A DNA stretch of 38,887 nucleotides from an uncultured beta proteobacterium (GCA_903934295.1 CAIZNI010000013.1:1-38887), one strand, 5' to 3'. Counted from the first letter of the stretch, positions 26,010-34,753 are shown. A program made the numbers and translations. Notes: generated by a model not told the origin, from the sequence alone.

Positions 26010-27110
26010 GTGCCCGAATTCCTGTCCGATGAACTGAAGAGCCTGCGCGACCGTGTCGCCAGCCTGGCCACCGGCGAGCTCGCCGCGGTGCGCGACGCGA
26101 CGGATCTGGCGGCAGGCGATGCCGCGGCCCGGGTCCGAGCGGCATCCAAGGCGGCCGGCGTCTATGCGCTGACGCAGACCGAGGGCGTGTCGGAGCTCAC
26201 GCTGCTGGTCGTGCGCGAGACGCTCGCGCGCCACGGCGTGAGCCATCTGCCGGGCCTGTTCGGCGCCGGGGCGGGTTTGCTTGAGGGCGTGGGCGAGCCG
26301 CTGCGCAGCTCGCACCTGCTGCCGATGCTGGCCGGCGACAAGCGCGTCGGCTTCGCCTTCACCGAGCCGGCCGGCGTGCCCCGGAGCACCTGGGCGCGGG
26401 TCGAGGGCGACGAACTGGTGATCACCGGCCAGAAGTCCTATGTGACCGCCGGTGCGGATGTGGCCTTTCTCACCGCGCTGGTCGAGGTCGAAGGGCAGGG
26501 CCCCTCGATGGTGATCATCGACACCGATCGTCCCGGGGTCACCGTCACGCGCCGTTTCACCTCGATCGACGGCAGTCACCACGCCGCCTTCCGCTTCGAG
26601 GATGTCCGCGTGCCGCGCCACCACGCGATCGGCGCGCCGGGCGACGGCCGGGGCCGGGCGCTGGCCAAGATCAGCGCGGTGCGCCGGGCGATTGCCGCCG
26701 ACTGCGTGGGCACCGCCGGCTGGATCATCGAACAGGTCGCGGCGGGCCTGCGTCGCGAACGGCGCGGCGGCGCACTGGGCGACCACGAGCGCGCCCGGCT
26801 TCGTTATGGCGAGATGCGCATCGCGGCCTATGCCGCCCGCTCGGCGGTGTACCGCACCGCCCGGCTGGTCGATGCCGGGATCGACGCGGTCAACGAGAGC
26901 ATCGCGGCCAAGGTGATCGCCACCGAGACCGCCAACACACTGGCCGACTCGGCGGTGCAGTTGCTGGGCGGCGAGTCGCTGGTGGTCGGCCACCCGCTGG
27001 AGGCCACTTACCGGCGGCTGCGGGTGCTGCGGCTGGCCGAGGGCGAGACCGACACCCTGCGCGTCAATGCCGCGCGCGGCCACCTCGACCTGGGCAAGGG
27101 CTCGATCTGA
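26010..27110 (+). CDS. Acyl-CoA dehydrogenase family protein
   Basis: The protein has 366 residues. A GTG start at 26010 is preceded by GAGG at 26002-26005. The middle domain shows FAFTEPAGVP and ITGQKSYVTAGADVAFL, typical of flavin-binding acyl-CoA dehydrogenases. The C-terminal helical domain has GETDTLRVNAARG, where the fold usually places substrate and flavin contacts. The N-terminal helical domain is shorter than in classical enzymes. It probably introduces an alpha,beta double bond into an acyl-CoA of the pathway, with the enoyl-CoA hydratase and SDR genes nearby able to act next. It ends nine bases from the convergent CoA-transferase. Confidence 0.88.
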   Translation: MPEFLSDELKSLRDRVASLATGELAAVRDATDLAAGDAAARVRAASKAAGVYALTQTEGVSELTLLVVRETLARHGVSHLPGLFGAGAGLLEGVGEPLRSSHLLPMLAGDKRVGFAFTEPAGVPRSTWARVEGDELVITGQKSYVTAGADVAFLTALVEVEGQGPSMVIIDTDRPGVTVTRRFTSIDGSHHAAFRFEDVRVPRHHAIGAPGDGRGRALAKISAVRRAIAADCVGTAGWIIEQVAAGLRRERRGGALGDHERARLRYGEMRIAAYAARSAVYRTARLVDAGIDAVNESIAAKVIATETANTLADSAVQLLGGESLVVGHPLEATYRRLRVLRLAEGETDTLRVNAARGHLDLGKGSI

Positions 27111-27119
27111 GGGTGGCGT

Positions 27120-28349
27120 TCAGCGCTGGCGGGTGACACCGCTGCGGGCGAGGTCCTGGCGCTGCTGCTCGCTGAAGCCGGCCCGGCTCAGCACCGCGTC
27201 GGTGTGTTCGCCCACCATCGGGGCCGCCTCGATCGGCCGGCGCAGGCTTCGCACCGGCGTGCCGGCCCAGGCGACGGTGCCGATGCCGGGCTGCGCCAGC
27301 GATTCGAAAGTGCCGAGATGGCGCGCCTGCGGATGGTCGACGCACTGCGAGAAGCTGCGCACCGGCGCGTGCAGCACATCGAACTGGCGAAAGCGCTCGC
27401 TCCAGTGGGCCACCGGCAGCGCCTTCATCACGCCCGCGATCAGGGCGGTGATGGCCTGCGCATTCGCCAGCCGGCTGGACGGATCGGCGAAGCGCGGCTC
27501 GTCGGCCCATTGCGGCTGCCCCAGGGCCTGGCAGACCCGCACGAACTGCTCGTTGTTCAGGGTCACCAGGTTGATCGAGCCGTCGCTGGCCTCGAAGGTG
27601 CCGTTGGGCGCCGATGCCGCCACGATCGGCATCGTTTCGCGCTGCGGTTCCATCGCGTGCTCGACGAAATTGCACACCAGGGTGGCGGCGCAGGTCTCGA
27701 ACAGGTTCAGTTCGATGTGGGCGCCCTCGCCGCCGGTCGCGCGGCGGTACAGCGCCGCGCCGACCGCCTGCGCGGCATACAGCCCCGAGTTCACATCGGC
27801 CAGATAGACGCCGATCTTGCGCGGCACCGAGTCGCTGCCGCGGTTGCAGAACATCAGACCGGCGTCGGCCTGCACCACCGAATCGGTCGCCGGCGCGCCC
27901 GCATAGGGCCCGTGGGTGCCGTAGCCCGAGATCGACACGAAGATCAGTTCCGGGCGCGCCGCGCGCATCACCGCGGCGTCGAGGCCCAGCCGCGCGGCAA
28001 CCCCGGGTCGGAAGTTCTCGATGATCACATCCGCCTCGGCGGCCAGCCGCTGCAGGACCTCGCGGCCCTGCGGCTGGGTCGCATCCACGCAGATCGCCTG
28101 CTTGCCGCCATTGAAGGCGATCGCCAGCGAACTCGTGCCCTCGCGCAGGATGCCCATGCCGCGCGCCCAGTCGCCCGCAGGCGGCTCCACCTTGACCACA
28201 TCGGCGCCCTGCTGCCACAGGATGTGCGCGCAGTAGGGCCCGGAGATGCCCTGGCTGACATCGAGCACCCGCAGTCCGGCGAAGGGCAGTCGGGCTCTGT
28301 CTTGCGCCGCCGCGGGGGGGGCCGTGGCGGGGCGGTCTTGCTGGGTCAT
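27120..28349 (-). CDS. CaiB/BaiF family III CoA-transferase (copy 3)
   Basis: The protein has 409 residues. The ATG at 28349 has GGAG six bases upstream. Family motifs are LPFAGLRVLDVSQGISGPYC, GADVVKVEPP, ENFRPGVAARLG and the catalytic-aspartate segment ATDSVVQADAG (Asp156). It transfers CoA between a donor acyl-CoA and a carboxylate. Its position opposite the acyl-CoA dehydrogenase suggests it makes the substrate of that enzyme. The divergent gene on the other side is a medium-chain oxidoreductase. Its sequence differs clearly from the other two CoA-transferases, so the three are unlikely to be recent duplicates. Confidence 0.92.
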   Translation of the reverse strand: MTQQDRPATAPPAAAQDRARLPFAGLRVLDVSQGISGPYCAHILWQQGADVVKVEPPAGDWARGMGILREGTSSLAIAFNGGKQAICVDATQPQGREVLQRLAAEADVIIENFRPGVAARLGLDAAVMRAARPELIFVSISGYGTHGPYAGAPATDSVVQADAGLMFCNRGSDSVPRKIGVYLADVNSGLYAAQAVGAALYRRATGGEGAHIELNLFETCAATLVCNFVEHAMEPQRETMPIVAASAPNGTFEASDGSINLVTLNNEQFVRVCQALGQPQWADEPRFADPSSRLANAQAITALIAGVMKALPVAHWSERFRQFDVLHAPVRSFSQCVDHPQARHLGTFESLAQPGIGTVAWAGTPVRSLRRPIEAAPMVGEHTDAVLSRAGFSEQQRQDLARSGVTRQR

Positions 28350-28520
28350 GCGGATCTCCGGGGGGAACGTGGACGGCCGTACCGGGCGTCGCCCATTGCA
28401 AAGGGTTGTCCATTATTCGTGACATTGTGATGCCCGGGTTTTCACTTCCTGATGTCTGACCGCCGGGCTCGGGCGGCCGGGTCCATGATCCTGCCTTCGT
28501 GGTCCGGCAAGGAGCAGCGG
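28350..28520. promoter_or_regulatory. Divergent intergenic region, presumed promoters
   Basis: This 171-bp gap separates the CoA-transferase on the minus strand from the oxidoreductase on the plus strand. A patch around 28395-28445 is more AT-rich than its surroundings (ATTATTCGTGACATTGTGAT), as expected for promoter DNA. I see no clear -35/-10 pair or operator. Confidence 0.3.
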
Positions 28521-29585
28521 GTGCGTGCAGTGGTGTGTCGCGAGTTGGGCAATGAAGCCGCGGTGACGGTTGAAACCGTGCCGGATCCGGTGGCCGGCGA
28601 ATCAGACGTGCGGATCGCGGTCTGCGCCAGCGGGGTGAGCCTCGCCAACCGGATGATGCTTGCGGGCACCTACCAGATCCGGCCGGATCTGCCCTTCGTT
28701 CCGGGCACCGAGGCCAGCGGGGTGGTGATCGGCTGCGGCGCGGCGGTGACGCGTTTTCGGCCGGGCGATCGGGTCACCACCGGCATCCGCCACGGCGGCT
28801 TCGCCGAACAGCTGATCGCGCCCGAACGCAATGTCTTTGCGATCCCCGACGCGATCGATCATCACGTCGCGATGCAGATTCCGATGGTCTACGGGACCGC
28901 CTACGGCGCGCTGAAGTGGCGGGCCCGGCTCGAAGCCGGCGAGACGGTGCTGGTGCACGGCGCGGTCGGGGACAGCGGCATGGCCGCCGTCGAGGTCGCC
29001 CGTTGCCTGGGCGGGCGTGTCATTGCCACCGCCACCACCGAGGCCAAGGCGGCCGCCTGTCGTCGTCATGGGGCCGACGTCGTCATCAACCTGTGGGAGC
29101 AGCCGTTTCGCGAAGCGGTGCTGGCGATGACCGAGGGACGGGGCGCCGATGTGGTTTTCGATCCGGTGGGCGGAGCGGTGTTCGCCGAATCGCTGCGGTG
29201 CATCGCCCCGGAGGGTCGCCTGGTGACCATGGGCTTTGTCAGCGGTGGCGTTCCCCAGGTGCCGGCGAACATCCTGCTGGTCAAGAATTTCGATGTGATC
29301 GGGGTCTACTGGGGTTACTACCTTGGCTGGGAGCGTGTCGCGCCGCGGCCCCGTCACCCGGACCGCGTTCGGTCGTCGATGGCGGAAATGCTCGCCTGGT
29401 GCGAGCATGGCCTGCTGCGCCCGGAAGTCTATGGGCGCTTTCGCCTCGACGATTTCCGCGCGGCGCTGGACGCGCTGGTCGATGCGAACATCATCGGCCG
29501 GGTGGCGCTGAGCCCGCTGACCGAGCCGCTGATCGAGCAGCAGCGGCTGGCGGCGCTGGCCGGCATCCCCATCACTCGCCCTTGA
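28521..29585 (+). CDS. Medium-chain (MDR) NADPH:quinone-oxidoreductase-like protein
   Basis: The protein has 354 residues. GTG at 28521 is preferred to the ATG at 28452 because AAGGAG (28509-28514) precedes it by six bases and the homologous core begins there (VRAVVCRELG). It resembles zinc-independent quinone oxidoreductases and enoyl reductases: the N-terminal GroES-like fold is followed by a cofactor loop VHGAVGDSGMAAVEVA, a variant of the usual GAAGGVG. The stretch ADVVFDPVGG is also typical. Zinc-ligand cysteines of alcohol dehydrogenases are absent. It probably reduces an enone or enoyl compound with NADPH. Its last 14 bases overlap the convergent enoyl-CoA hydratase gene. Confidence 0.88.
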   Translation: MRAVVCRELGNEAAVTVETVPDPVAGESDVRIAVCASGVSLANRMMLAGTYQIRPDLPFVPGTEASGVVIGCGAAVTRFRPGDRVTTGIRHGGFAEQLIAPERNVFAIPDAIDHHVAMQIPMVYGTAYGALKWRARLEAGETVLVHGAVGDSGMAAVEVARCLGGRVIATATTEAKAAACRRHGADVVINLWEQPFREAVLAMTEGRGADVVFDPVGGAVFAESLRCIAPEGRLVTMGFVSGGVPQVPANILLVKNFDVIGVYWGYYLGWERVAPRPRHPDRVRSSMAEMLAWCEHGLLRPEVYGRFRLDDFRAALDALVDANIIGRVALSPLTEPLIEQQRLAALAGIPITRP

Positions 29586-30393
29586 ACACCGCCGGCCGTT
29601 TCTCCAGGTAGCTGGCCACCCCCTCGCGGTGGTCGTCGGTGCGCGCCAGCCGGCGGATGGTGTCGATGGCCCAGCCGCCGATCTCGCGCGGATTGCCGTA
29701 GGCGGTGCGCTGCAGGCCGGTCTTGAGCGCCTGCACCGCGAGCGGCGGGTTGTCGGCGATCCGGCGCGCCAGCGCCAGCGCTTCGGTCATCAGTTGCTCA
29801 TGCGCGACCACCCGTCCGACCAGTCCGATCTGCAGGGCCTGCGCCGCGTCGATCAGATCGCCGGTGAACAGCAGTTCGGCCGCCTTCTCCGGCCCGACCA
29901 GCGCGGGCAGCCGGTAGAAACCGCCCACGTCGCAGACCAGTCCGCGCTTGACGAACATCTCCGAGAACTTCGCCCGGTCCGACGCCACCCGCAGATCGGC
30001 GAACAGGGCCAGTTCGACCCCCCAGCCGATCGCCGCGCCATTGACCGCGGCGATCACCGGCTTGCCGCATTCGAGCACCGCCATCGCGGCCGGGGTGGGC
30101 GGGTTGTGGATCACCGACTGCTTGCGCTGGGCGAGACCACCCTCGGGGCCGGCCATGATCTCGCCGACATCGTCGCCCGAGCAAAAGCCGGGATCGGCGC
30201 CGGTGACGATCACGCAGCGCACCGCCGGATCCTGATGCGCGTGGCGGAACGCCGACTCCAGTTCATCGTAGGCGCGCCAGTTCAGCGCGTTGCGGCGTTG
30301 CGGCCGGTTCAGCGTGACGGTCAGCACATGGTCGACCAGCGAATAGCCGGTGTGGATGAACGAGGGCGGGTCGATGAGAGCGGTCGATGTCAT
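29572..30393 (-). CDS. Enoyl-CoA hydratase/isomerase family protein
   Basis: The protein has 273 residues, with the ATG at 30393. The crotonase fold is clear: oxyanion-hole segments CSGDDVG (71-77) and NGAAIGWGVEL (118-128), with the first acidic residue Glu127 conserved. The position of the second catalytic glutamate of classical hydratases appears to be Phe147 (MFVKRG), while Asp155 in VCDVGG matches the aspartate of dienoyl-CoA isomerase-type members. It may therefore be an isomerase or a hydratase with altered chemistry; this alignment is by eye. It overlaps the MDR gene by 14 bases at their 3' ends and is the last gene of the catabolic island. Confidence 0.9.
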   Translation of the reverse strand: MTSTALIDPPSFIHTGYSLVDHVLTVTLNRPQRRNALNWRAYDELESAFRHAHQDPAVRCVIVTGADPGFCSGDDVGEIMAGPEGGLAQRKQSVIHNPPTPAAMAVLECGKPVIAAVNGAAIGWGVELALFADLRVASDRAKFSEMFVKRGLVCDVGGFYRLPALVGPEKAAELLFTGDLIDAAQALQIGLVGRVVAHEQLMTEALALARRIADNPPLAVQALKTGLQRTAYGNPREIGGWAIDTIRRLARTDDHREGVASYLEKRPAVFKGE

Positions 30394-30577
30394 GGCGCCG
30401 ATGTCCTGAGAAAGGGGGAGTGTCCTGGGGCCGGATTCAGGCCCAGCCCTCCTGCGGGCGCCGGATGAGCTGCACCTGATCGGGCTTGGCGATCCTACTA
30501 CGCCCCCGCCCGGGGCGGGCAGTGGCGCACGGCCGAGGGTATCCTGCGGGATCACATCGACCGCCCGCGGCAAGCGC

Positions 30578-31615
30578 ATGAGCCTATCTTCCGATCCGAT
30601 TCTGGCGGACACGCCGCGTTCGTCGAGTCCGCGCCGCGTTTTCCTTCTCGGGGCCACCGGCACCATCGGCCGGGCATGCGCACACGCGCTGGTGCGGCGC
30701 GGCCACGAGGTGGTCTGCTTCCTGCGGCCCCGCGCCGGGGTCGGAGGTGCGCTGGACCCCGACGACAGCGCCCGTCTGCTGGCGGGCGCCACCGTGCGCA
30801 TCGGCGAGGTGACGGACGCGCGATCGCTGGCACGTGACGGTTTCCGCGGTGAACGTTTCGATGTGCTCGTGTCGTGTCTGGCCTCGCGCACCGGCTCGCC
30901 CGCCGATGCCTGGGCGATCGATCACCAGGCGCATGTCCACGCCCTGGCCGCCGCGCGCCGCGCCGGGGTCTCGCAGGCGGTCCAGCTCTCGGCGATCTGC
31001 GTGCAAAAGCCGGTCCTTGCGTTTCAGCAGGCCAAGCTCGCCTTCGAGCAGGAACTGATCGCTTCCGGGCTGACCTACTCGATCGTGCGCCCGACCGCTT
31101 TCTTCAAGTCGCTGTCCGGACAGCTCGATCGGCTGCGCCGCGGCAAGTCCTTCCTGGTGTTCGGTGACGGCACGCTGACCGCCTGCAAGCCGATCAGCGA
31201 CCGCGACCTGGGCGAGTACCTGGCCGGTTGCCTCGATGACCCGGCTCGCCAGAATCGTGTGCTGCCGATCGGCGGACCCGGCGCGGCCGTCACACCGCGT
31301 CAGCAGGGCGAGCAGCTGTTCACCCTGATGGGCCGCGAGCCCCGCTTCACGCAGGTGCCGGTGGCCCTGCTCGACGGCATCATCGCGGCGCTGTCGACAC
31401 TCGGTCGCGTGGTGCCTGCCCTGGCGGAAAAGGCCGAACTCGCCCGCATCGGGCGCTATTACGCCACCGAGTCGATGCTGGTGCTCAACCCCTCGACCGG
31501 CCGTTACGACGAGGCCGCCACGCCTTCAGCGGGCACCGACACGCTCTTCGATTTCTATGCGCAGCTGGTGAGCGGGCAGGCGCGCGTCGAGCGCGGCGAT
31601 CACGCGGTGTTCTGA
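30578..31615 (+). CDS. bciA: Divinyl (bacterio)chlorophyllide a 8-vinyl-reductase, BciA-type
   Basis: The 345-residue protein is an extended SDR/NmrA-like NAD(P)H-binding protein with the cofactor motif GATGTIG at residues 25-31. Long stretches match the BciA/DVR family as I know it: SCLASRTGSPADAWAID, LSAICVQKPVL, SGLTYSIVRPTAFFKSLSG, FGDGTLTACKPISDRDL, LPIGGPG, and the C-terminal ESMLVLNP and TPSAGTDTLFDFY. BciA reduces the C8 vinyl group of divinyl (proto)chlorophyllide a with NADPH in chlorophyll and bacteriochlorophyll synthesis. No other bch, puf or crt gene is in the window, so it stands alone here. The ribosome-binding site is weak. A related non-photosynthetic reductase cannot be excluded, but the motif agreement is strong. 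Confidence 0.82.
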   Translation: MSLSSDPILADTPRSSSPRRVFLLGATGTIGRACAHALVRRGHEVVCFLRPRAGVGGALDPDDSARLLAGATVRIGEVTDARSLARDGFRGERFDVLVSCLASRTGSPADAWAIDHQAHVHALAAARRAGVSQAVQLSAICVQKPVLAFQQAKLAFEQELIASGLTYSIVRPTAFFKSLSGQLDRLRRGKSFLVFGDGTLTACKPISDRDLGEYLAGCLDDPARQNRVLPIGGPGAAVTPRQQGEQLFTLMGREPRFTQVPVALLDGIIAALSTLGRVVPALAEKAELARIGRYYATESMLVLNPSTGRYDEAATPSAGTDTLFDFYAQLVSGQARVERGDHAVF

Positions 31616-31664
31616 GCGGGAAGAAGCACCCGGCTGATCGCGGTCGCCCGGCGCCGGCTCCCGA

Positions 31665-32300
31665 TCAACTCGGCTTGACCCAGGTGTACACCCGCATCGG
31701 CGGCAGGTTCCACAGCTCCCACTCCTGCCGCGGTTCGCCCAGGTGAGGCGTGGTGCGCTCGGCCACGCTCGGTGTCCACTGATAGGCCACGAAGCGCCCG
31801 CCCGGCGCGAGGCATCGGGCGATCGCGGCGGCAATCCGCTCGCCCGTCGCTGCCGGCATCGTCGAAAACGGAATGCCCGACACGATGGCATCGGGCGCCG
31901 GAAGACGGTGCGCCGCGAGGTGCTCGGCGAGGTCCTCGGCGCTGCCGCACTCGGCGCGCAGGCGCGGATCCGGAATGTGCCGGCACAGGTGGGCATGGAA
32001 GGCGGGGTTCATCTCGATGGCGAGCAGCCGCGAGCGCGGCCCCATCCGTCCGAGCAGCGTGCGCGTGCTGCCGCCGGTACCCGGCCCGAGTTCGACCACG
32101 CAGGCAGCCTCGCCCACTTTGGCCTGGCGGGCGACCCGTTCGATCAGCCGATTCGAACTCGGCACGATGGAGGCGGTACGGCGTGGGTGGCCGAGGAAGG
32201 CCTTGAAGAATTCGACCGCGTCGGCAAGGGCGTTGGCCGCCGGCATCGGTCGGGTGGAGTCCGCGGTTCTGGATGAGGCCTGTTTGTCGACGGGGGGCAT
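31665..32300 (-). CDS. Class I SAM-dependent methyltransferase, phospholipid N-methyltransferase (PmtA)-like
   Basis: The protein has 211 residues. The ATG at 32300 has AGGAG five bases upstream (32306-32310), so further upstream in-frame starts are rejected. The SAM motif VVELGPGTGGSTRTLL begins at residue 68 and a second acidic motif LLAIEMNP follows. The segment SGIPFSTMP and the late WNLPPMRVYTW resemble PmtA-type phosphatidylethanolamine N-methyltransferases and rRNA-adenine-dimethylase-like proteins. It probably methylates a phospholipid head group (inferred from family). It is convergent with bciA and divergent from the SDR at 32631; a functional link to bciA is not evident. Confidence 0.78.
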   Translation of the reverse strand: MPPVDKQASSRTADSTRPMPAANALADAVEFFKAFLGHPRRTASIVPSSNRLIERVARQAKVGEAACVVELGPGTGGSTRTLLGRMGPRSRLLAIEMNPAFHAHLCRHIPDPRLRAECGSAEDLAEHLAAHRLPAPDAIVSGIPFSTMPAATGERIAAAIARCLAPGGRFVAYQWTPSVAERTTPHLGEPRQEWELWNLPPMRVYTWVKPS

Positions 32301-32630
32301 TCTGGCTCCTGAAAAGTGCATCGTCGTCGAAGGAGATGACGAGATCATCACAGCAGACACCTGGTGGCCGGGAGATGACCCTGGTGCGGGGAGCGTTGTG
32401 AAAGCCTCGGTTTGCAGCGCGCCGCCCGGTGTGCGCACCCACCCGGAGTCGGGTCCCGCGGTCCGGATTTCGCGCGATGCGGCTGTCCTGCCTGTCGCGG
32501 GTCCGCTGCGCCATGGGACACTTCCGGCTCCCAGACACAAGCAGTCGGCTGGCGACCCCTTCGCCACCCGCGCAGCGCCGGCCGGCGCCGCGCGTTTCGC
32601 GCACTCACAGCACCCACGGAGACAGCAACC
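32301..32630. other. 330-bp divergent intergenic region
   Basis: This gap between the methyltransferase and SDR starts must hold both promoters. A small inverted repeat GATGA-N5-TCATC lies at 32335-32349, 35 bases upstream of the methyltransferase start, and could be a regulator site. No coding sequence with a plausible ribosome-binding site was found, although both strands are open here in frame with the flanking genes. Confidence 0.45.
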
Positions 32631-33413
32631 ATGATAATTGACGCAACCACCAGCGCGGTCGTGACCGGCGGCGCTTCCGGCCTGGGCAGAGCCGCCGCCG
32701 AGGCGCTGGCCGCCGCCGGGGTCAAGGTCGCCATTTTTGATGTGAACGAAGCCAAGGGCGAGGAAGTCGCCCAGTCCATCGGCGGCCTGTTCTGCAAGGT
32801 CGACATCAACAGCGAGGAAAGCGTCGTCGCCGGCTTCGCCAAGGCGCGCGCCGCGCTCGGGCAGGAGCGGATCCTGGTCCACTGCGCGATGACCTCGCGG
32901 CGCGGCAAGACACTGGCCTTCGACAAGGCCGCCGGGCGGCTCAAGCGCCTGCCTACCGCCGAGTACGAGATCGGCGTGCAGGGCGTGCTGATTGCCAGCT
33001 ATCGGCTGGCTTCGCTCGCGGCCGAGGGCATGGCGACGCTGGCGCCGCTGGAAGACGGCGAGCGCGGCTGCATCACGCTGACCGCCTCGGTGGCCGCCCA
33101 GGATGGCCAGATCGGCCAGGTGATCTACGGTTCGGCCAAGGCGGGCGTGAACGGGCTGGTCCTGCCCATGGCACGCGATCTGTCCGACATCGGCATCCGC
33201 GTGAATTCGATCATGCCCGGCATCTTCGCCACGCCGCTGATGATGGGCGCCGCGCAGCCGGTGCTCGACAGCTTGAGCGCCTCGGTGCCTTTCCCGAAGC
33301 GGCTGGGCAAGCCGGAAGAGTTCGGCAGCCTGTCGCTCGAACTGGTGCGCAATTCCTATTTCAACGGGCAGTGCATCCGCCTGGACGGCGCGATCCGGAT
33401 GGCGCCGCGCTGA
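32631..33413 (+). CDS. SDR family protein, type II 3-hydroxyacyl-CoA dehydrogenase-like
   Basis: The protein has 260 residues. The ATG at 32631 has GGAGA eight bases upstream. The cofactor motif TGGASGLG is at 12-19 and Asp37 in IFDVNE suggests NAD. The catalytic residues are Ser153, Tyr166 and Lys170. The usual NNAG is replaced by HCAM, an atypical form. The overall pattern (TASVAAQDGQIGQVIYGSAKAG, RVNSIMPGIFATPLM) resembles type II 3-hydroxyacyl-CoA dehydrogenases (HSD17B10-like). It probably oxidises a 3-hydroxyacyl-CoA in beta-oxidation, and could complete the acyl-CoA steps of the island to its left. Confidence 0.87.
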   Translation: MIIDATTSAVVTGGASGLGRAAAEALAAAGVKVAIFDVNEAKGEEVAQSIGGLFCKVDINSEESVVAGFAKARAALGQERILVHCAMTSRRGKTLAFDKAAGRLKRLPTAEYEIGVQGVLIASYRLASLAAEGMATLAPLEDGERGCITLTASVAAQDGQIGQVIYGSAKAGVNGLVLPMARDLSDIGIRVNSIMPGIFATPLMMGAAQPVLDSLSASVPFPKRLGKPEEFGSLSLELVRNSYFNGQCIRLDGAIRMAPR

Positions 33414-33420
33414 AGCCCGG

Positions 33421-33473
33421 ACCCGGCGATGCCGGGTCTGTGTCGATGATCCCGGGACGCCGCGGCGTCCCGG
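33421..33473. terminator. Two tandem hairpins after the SDR gene
   Basis: Seven bases after the SDR stop, ACCCGGC and GCCGGGT (33421-33437) form a 7-bp stem with a GAT loop. A perfect 22-base palindrome follows at 33452-33473. No T tract follows either, so this is a candidate factor-dependent terminator or mRNA-stabilising structure, not a classic intrinsic terminator. Confidence 0.4.
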
Positions 33474-33546
33474 CGCTGCGGCCCGTCAGGCGCGGGGCCG
33501 GCCTTTCGGTAAGATCAGGTGCTTTGCCTGACGATGGGAGGGCCAT

Positions 33547-33831
33547 TTGCCCCAGCAAGCGAACACCAGCGGCCCGACGCAGCGGATCGATTTTGAATTG
33601 CGCGGCGAATTCATCGCCCTCGATTCCCTGCTCAAGGCGACCGGCCTGGCCGACAGCGGTGGCGGCGCCAAACAGATGATTGCCGGTGGCCAGATAAGGG
33701 TCGACGGCCAGGCGGAACTTCGGCGTGGCTGCAAGCTGCGCGCCGGCCAGGTGGTCGAACTGACCGGTGCCCGCATCCAGGTCCGGGCGGCGGCGGCCGA
33801 GTTGCCGCACAGCCCGATCCCCGGAGCCTGA
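33547..33831 (+). CDS. S4-domain RNA-binding protein (YbcJ-like)
   Basis: The protein has 94 residues. The start is TTG at 33547 with GGGAGG seven bases upstream; no ATG fits the homologous region. Residues about 24-80 form an S4 RNA-binding domain (IALDSLLKATGLADSGGGAKQMI, GQIRVDGQAEL, RRGCKLRAGQVVEL), which is the whole core of the small YbcJ-type family. Such proteins bind RNA, possibly rRNA, but their function is not well known. It stands alone between an SDR and a thioesterase that faces it. Confidence 0.85.
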   Translation: MPQQANTSGPTQRIDFELRGEFIALDSLLKATGLADSGGGAKQMIAGGQIRVDGQAELRRGCKLRAGQVVELTGARIQVRAAAAELPHSPIPGA

Positions 33832-33859
33832 CGACGCCGCGCCCCGGAGGGCGACCGCG

Positions 33860-34753
33860 CTAGCCCGCGGGCGCCGCCAGCCGATAGGGGTTCATCAGCG
33901 CGCGCGCCTCGTCCGAGAGCGGCGCGCTGGCGCGGCTCTCGCGGTCGATGGACACCATCACCGAATCGCAGATCGCCACGCACCGGTCCGCTTCGAATAT
34001 CGCGCCGCGCACCCCGAGCGAACGCTCGCCCATGCGTGACACGCCGCCGGCGAGTTGCCACTGCGCGGCCGGCGCGCTGCGCTGCAGCCAGCGCAGCGAG
34101 ACATGCGCCACCATCATGCCGCCCACCTGCGGGCGCTGATGCTCGAACACCTGATGAAGAAATTCCACGCGCATCTGCTCGGCCGCGCGGGCCAGGCAGG
34201 TGTCGCTCGCGAGGCGGTGCGCATCGCTGTCGGCGAAACGGGTCGACAGCGCGGTCTGCCACGGAAAGTCGGCCAGAACCGGCGTCGCGGCGGTGTCGCC
34301 GTCGGGCCCCGCCAGCTCGGCGGCCGGTACCCGGGCCGTCTGCAGCGCCGACCGGTGTTCCGGCGTCAGTCCCGCTGCCTGCCCGCCGGACCAGCCGGTC
34401 AGGGTGGCCTCGTGCAAGCCGACGCAGTGGCCGTGCTGGAACAGTGCGGTGGCCACGCGCAGACCGCTGGCGTCAGTGCCGAGCACTCTTGCCCCCCATT
34501 GCAGCGGGGCAGGATAGTAGGCCTCGCTCAGGAAGTCGGTGGCATTGCGTGCGCAGGCCAGCGCGGGTTCGCGCTGCCGCCAGGCGGCGGGCCCGAAGAC
34601 GCTGCGCAGCGTTTGTTGCACCGCTTCGCCGTGCATCGAGATCAGCGCGCCGTTGTTCAGGTGCTGCCAGACATCAACATCGGTGTAGCGCGGTTGCAGT
34701 TCGCCGCGCAGCGGATAGGACGCGGCATCGCGCCGCCAGGCGTCCTGTCTCAT
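33860..34753 (-). CDS. Acyl-CoA thioesterase-like protein, double hotdog
   Basis: The 297-residue protein contains two 4HBT-type hotdog units: the first around YTDVDVWQHLNNGAL (residues 23-37) and the second around FADSDAHRLASDTC near residue 170. The DxDxxxHxNN pattern of the first unit is typical of catalytic thioesterase half-sites. The second lacks part of it and may be structural. It probably hydrolyses acyl-CoA or acyl-ACP to the free acid. The ribosome-binding site before the ATG is weak. It is convergent with the S4 protein gene. Confidence 0.82.
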   Translation of the reverse strand: MRQDAWRRDAASYPLRGELQPRYTDVDVWQHLNNGALISMHGEAVQQTLRSVFGPAAWRQREPALACARNATDFLSEAYYPAPLQWGARVLGTDASGLRVATALFQHGHCVGLHEATLTGWSGGQAAGLTPEHRSALQTARVPAAELAGPDGDTAATPVLADFPWQTALSTRFADSDAHRLASDTCLARAAEQMRVEFLHQVFEHQRPQVGGMMVAHVSLRWLQRSAPAAQWQLAGGVSRMGERSLGVRGAIFEADRCVAICDSVMVSIDRESRASAPLSDEARALMNPYRLAAPAG

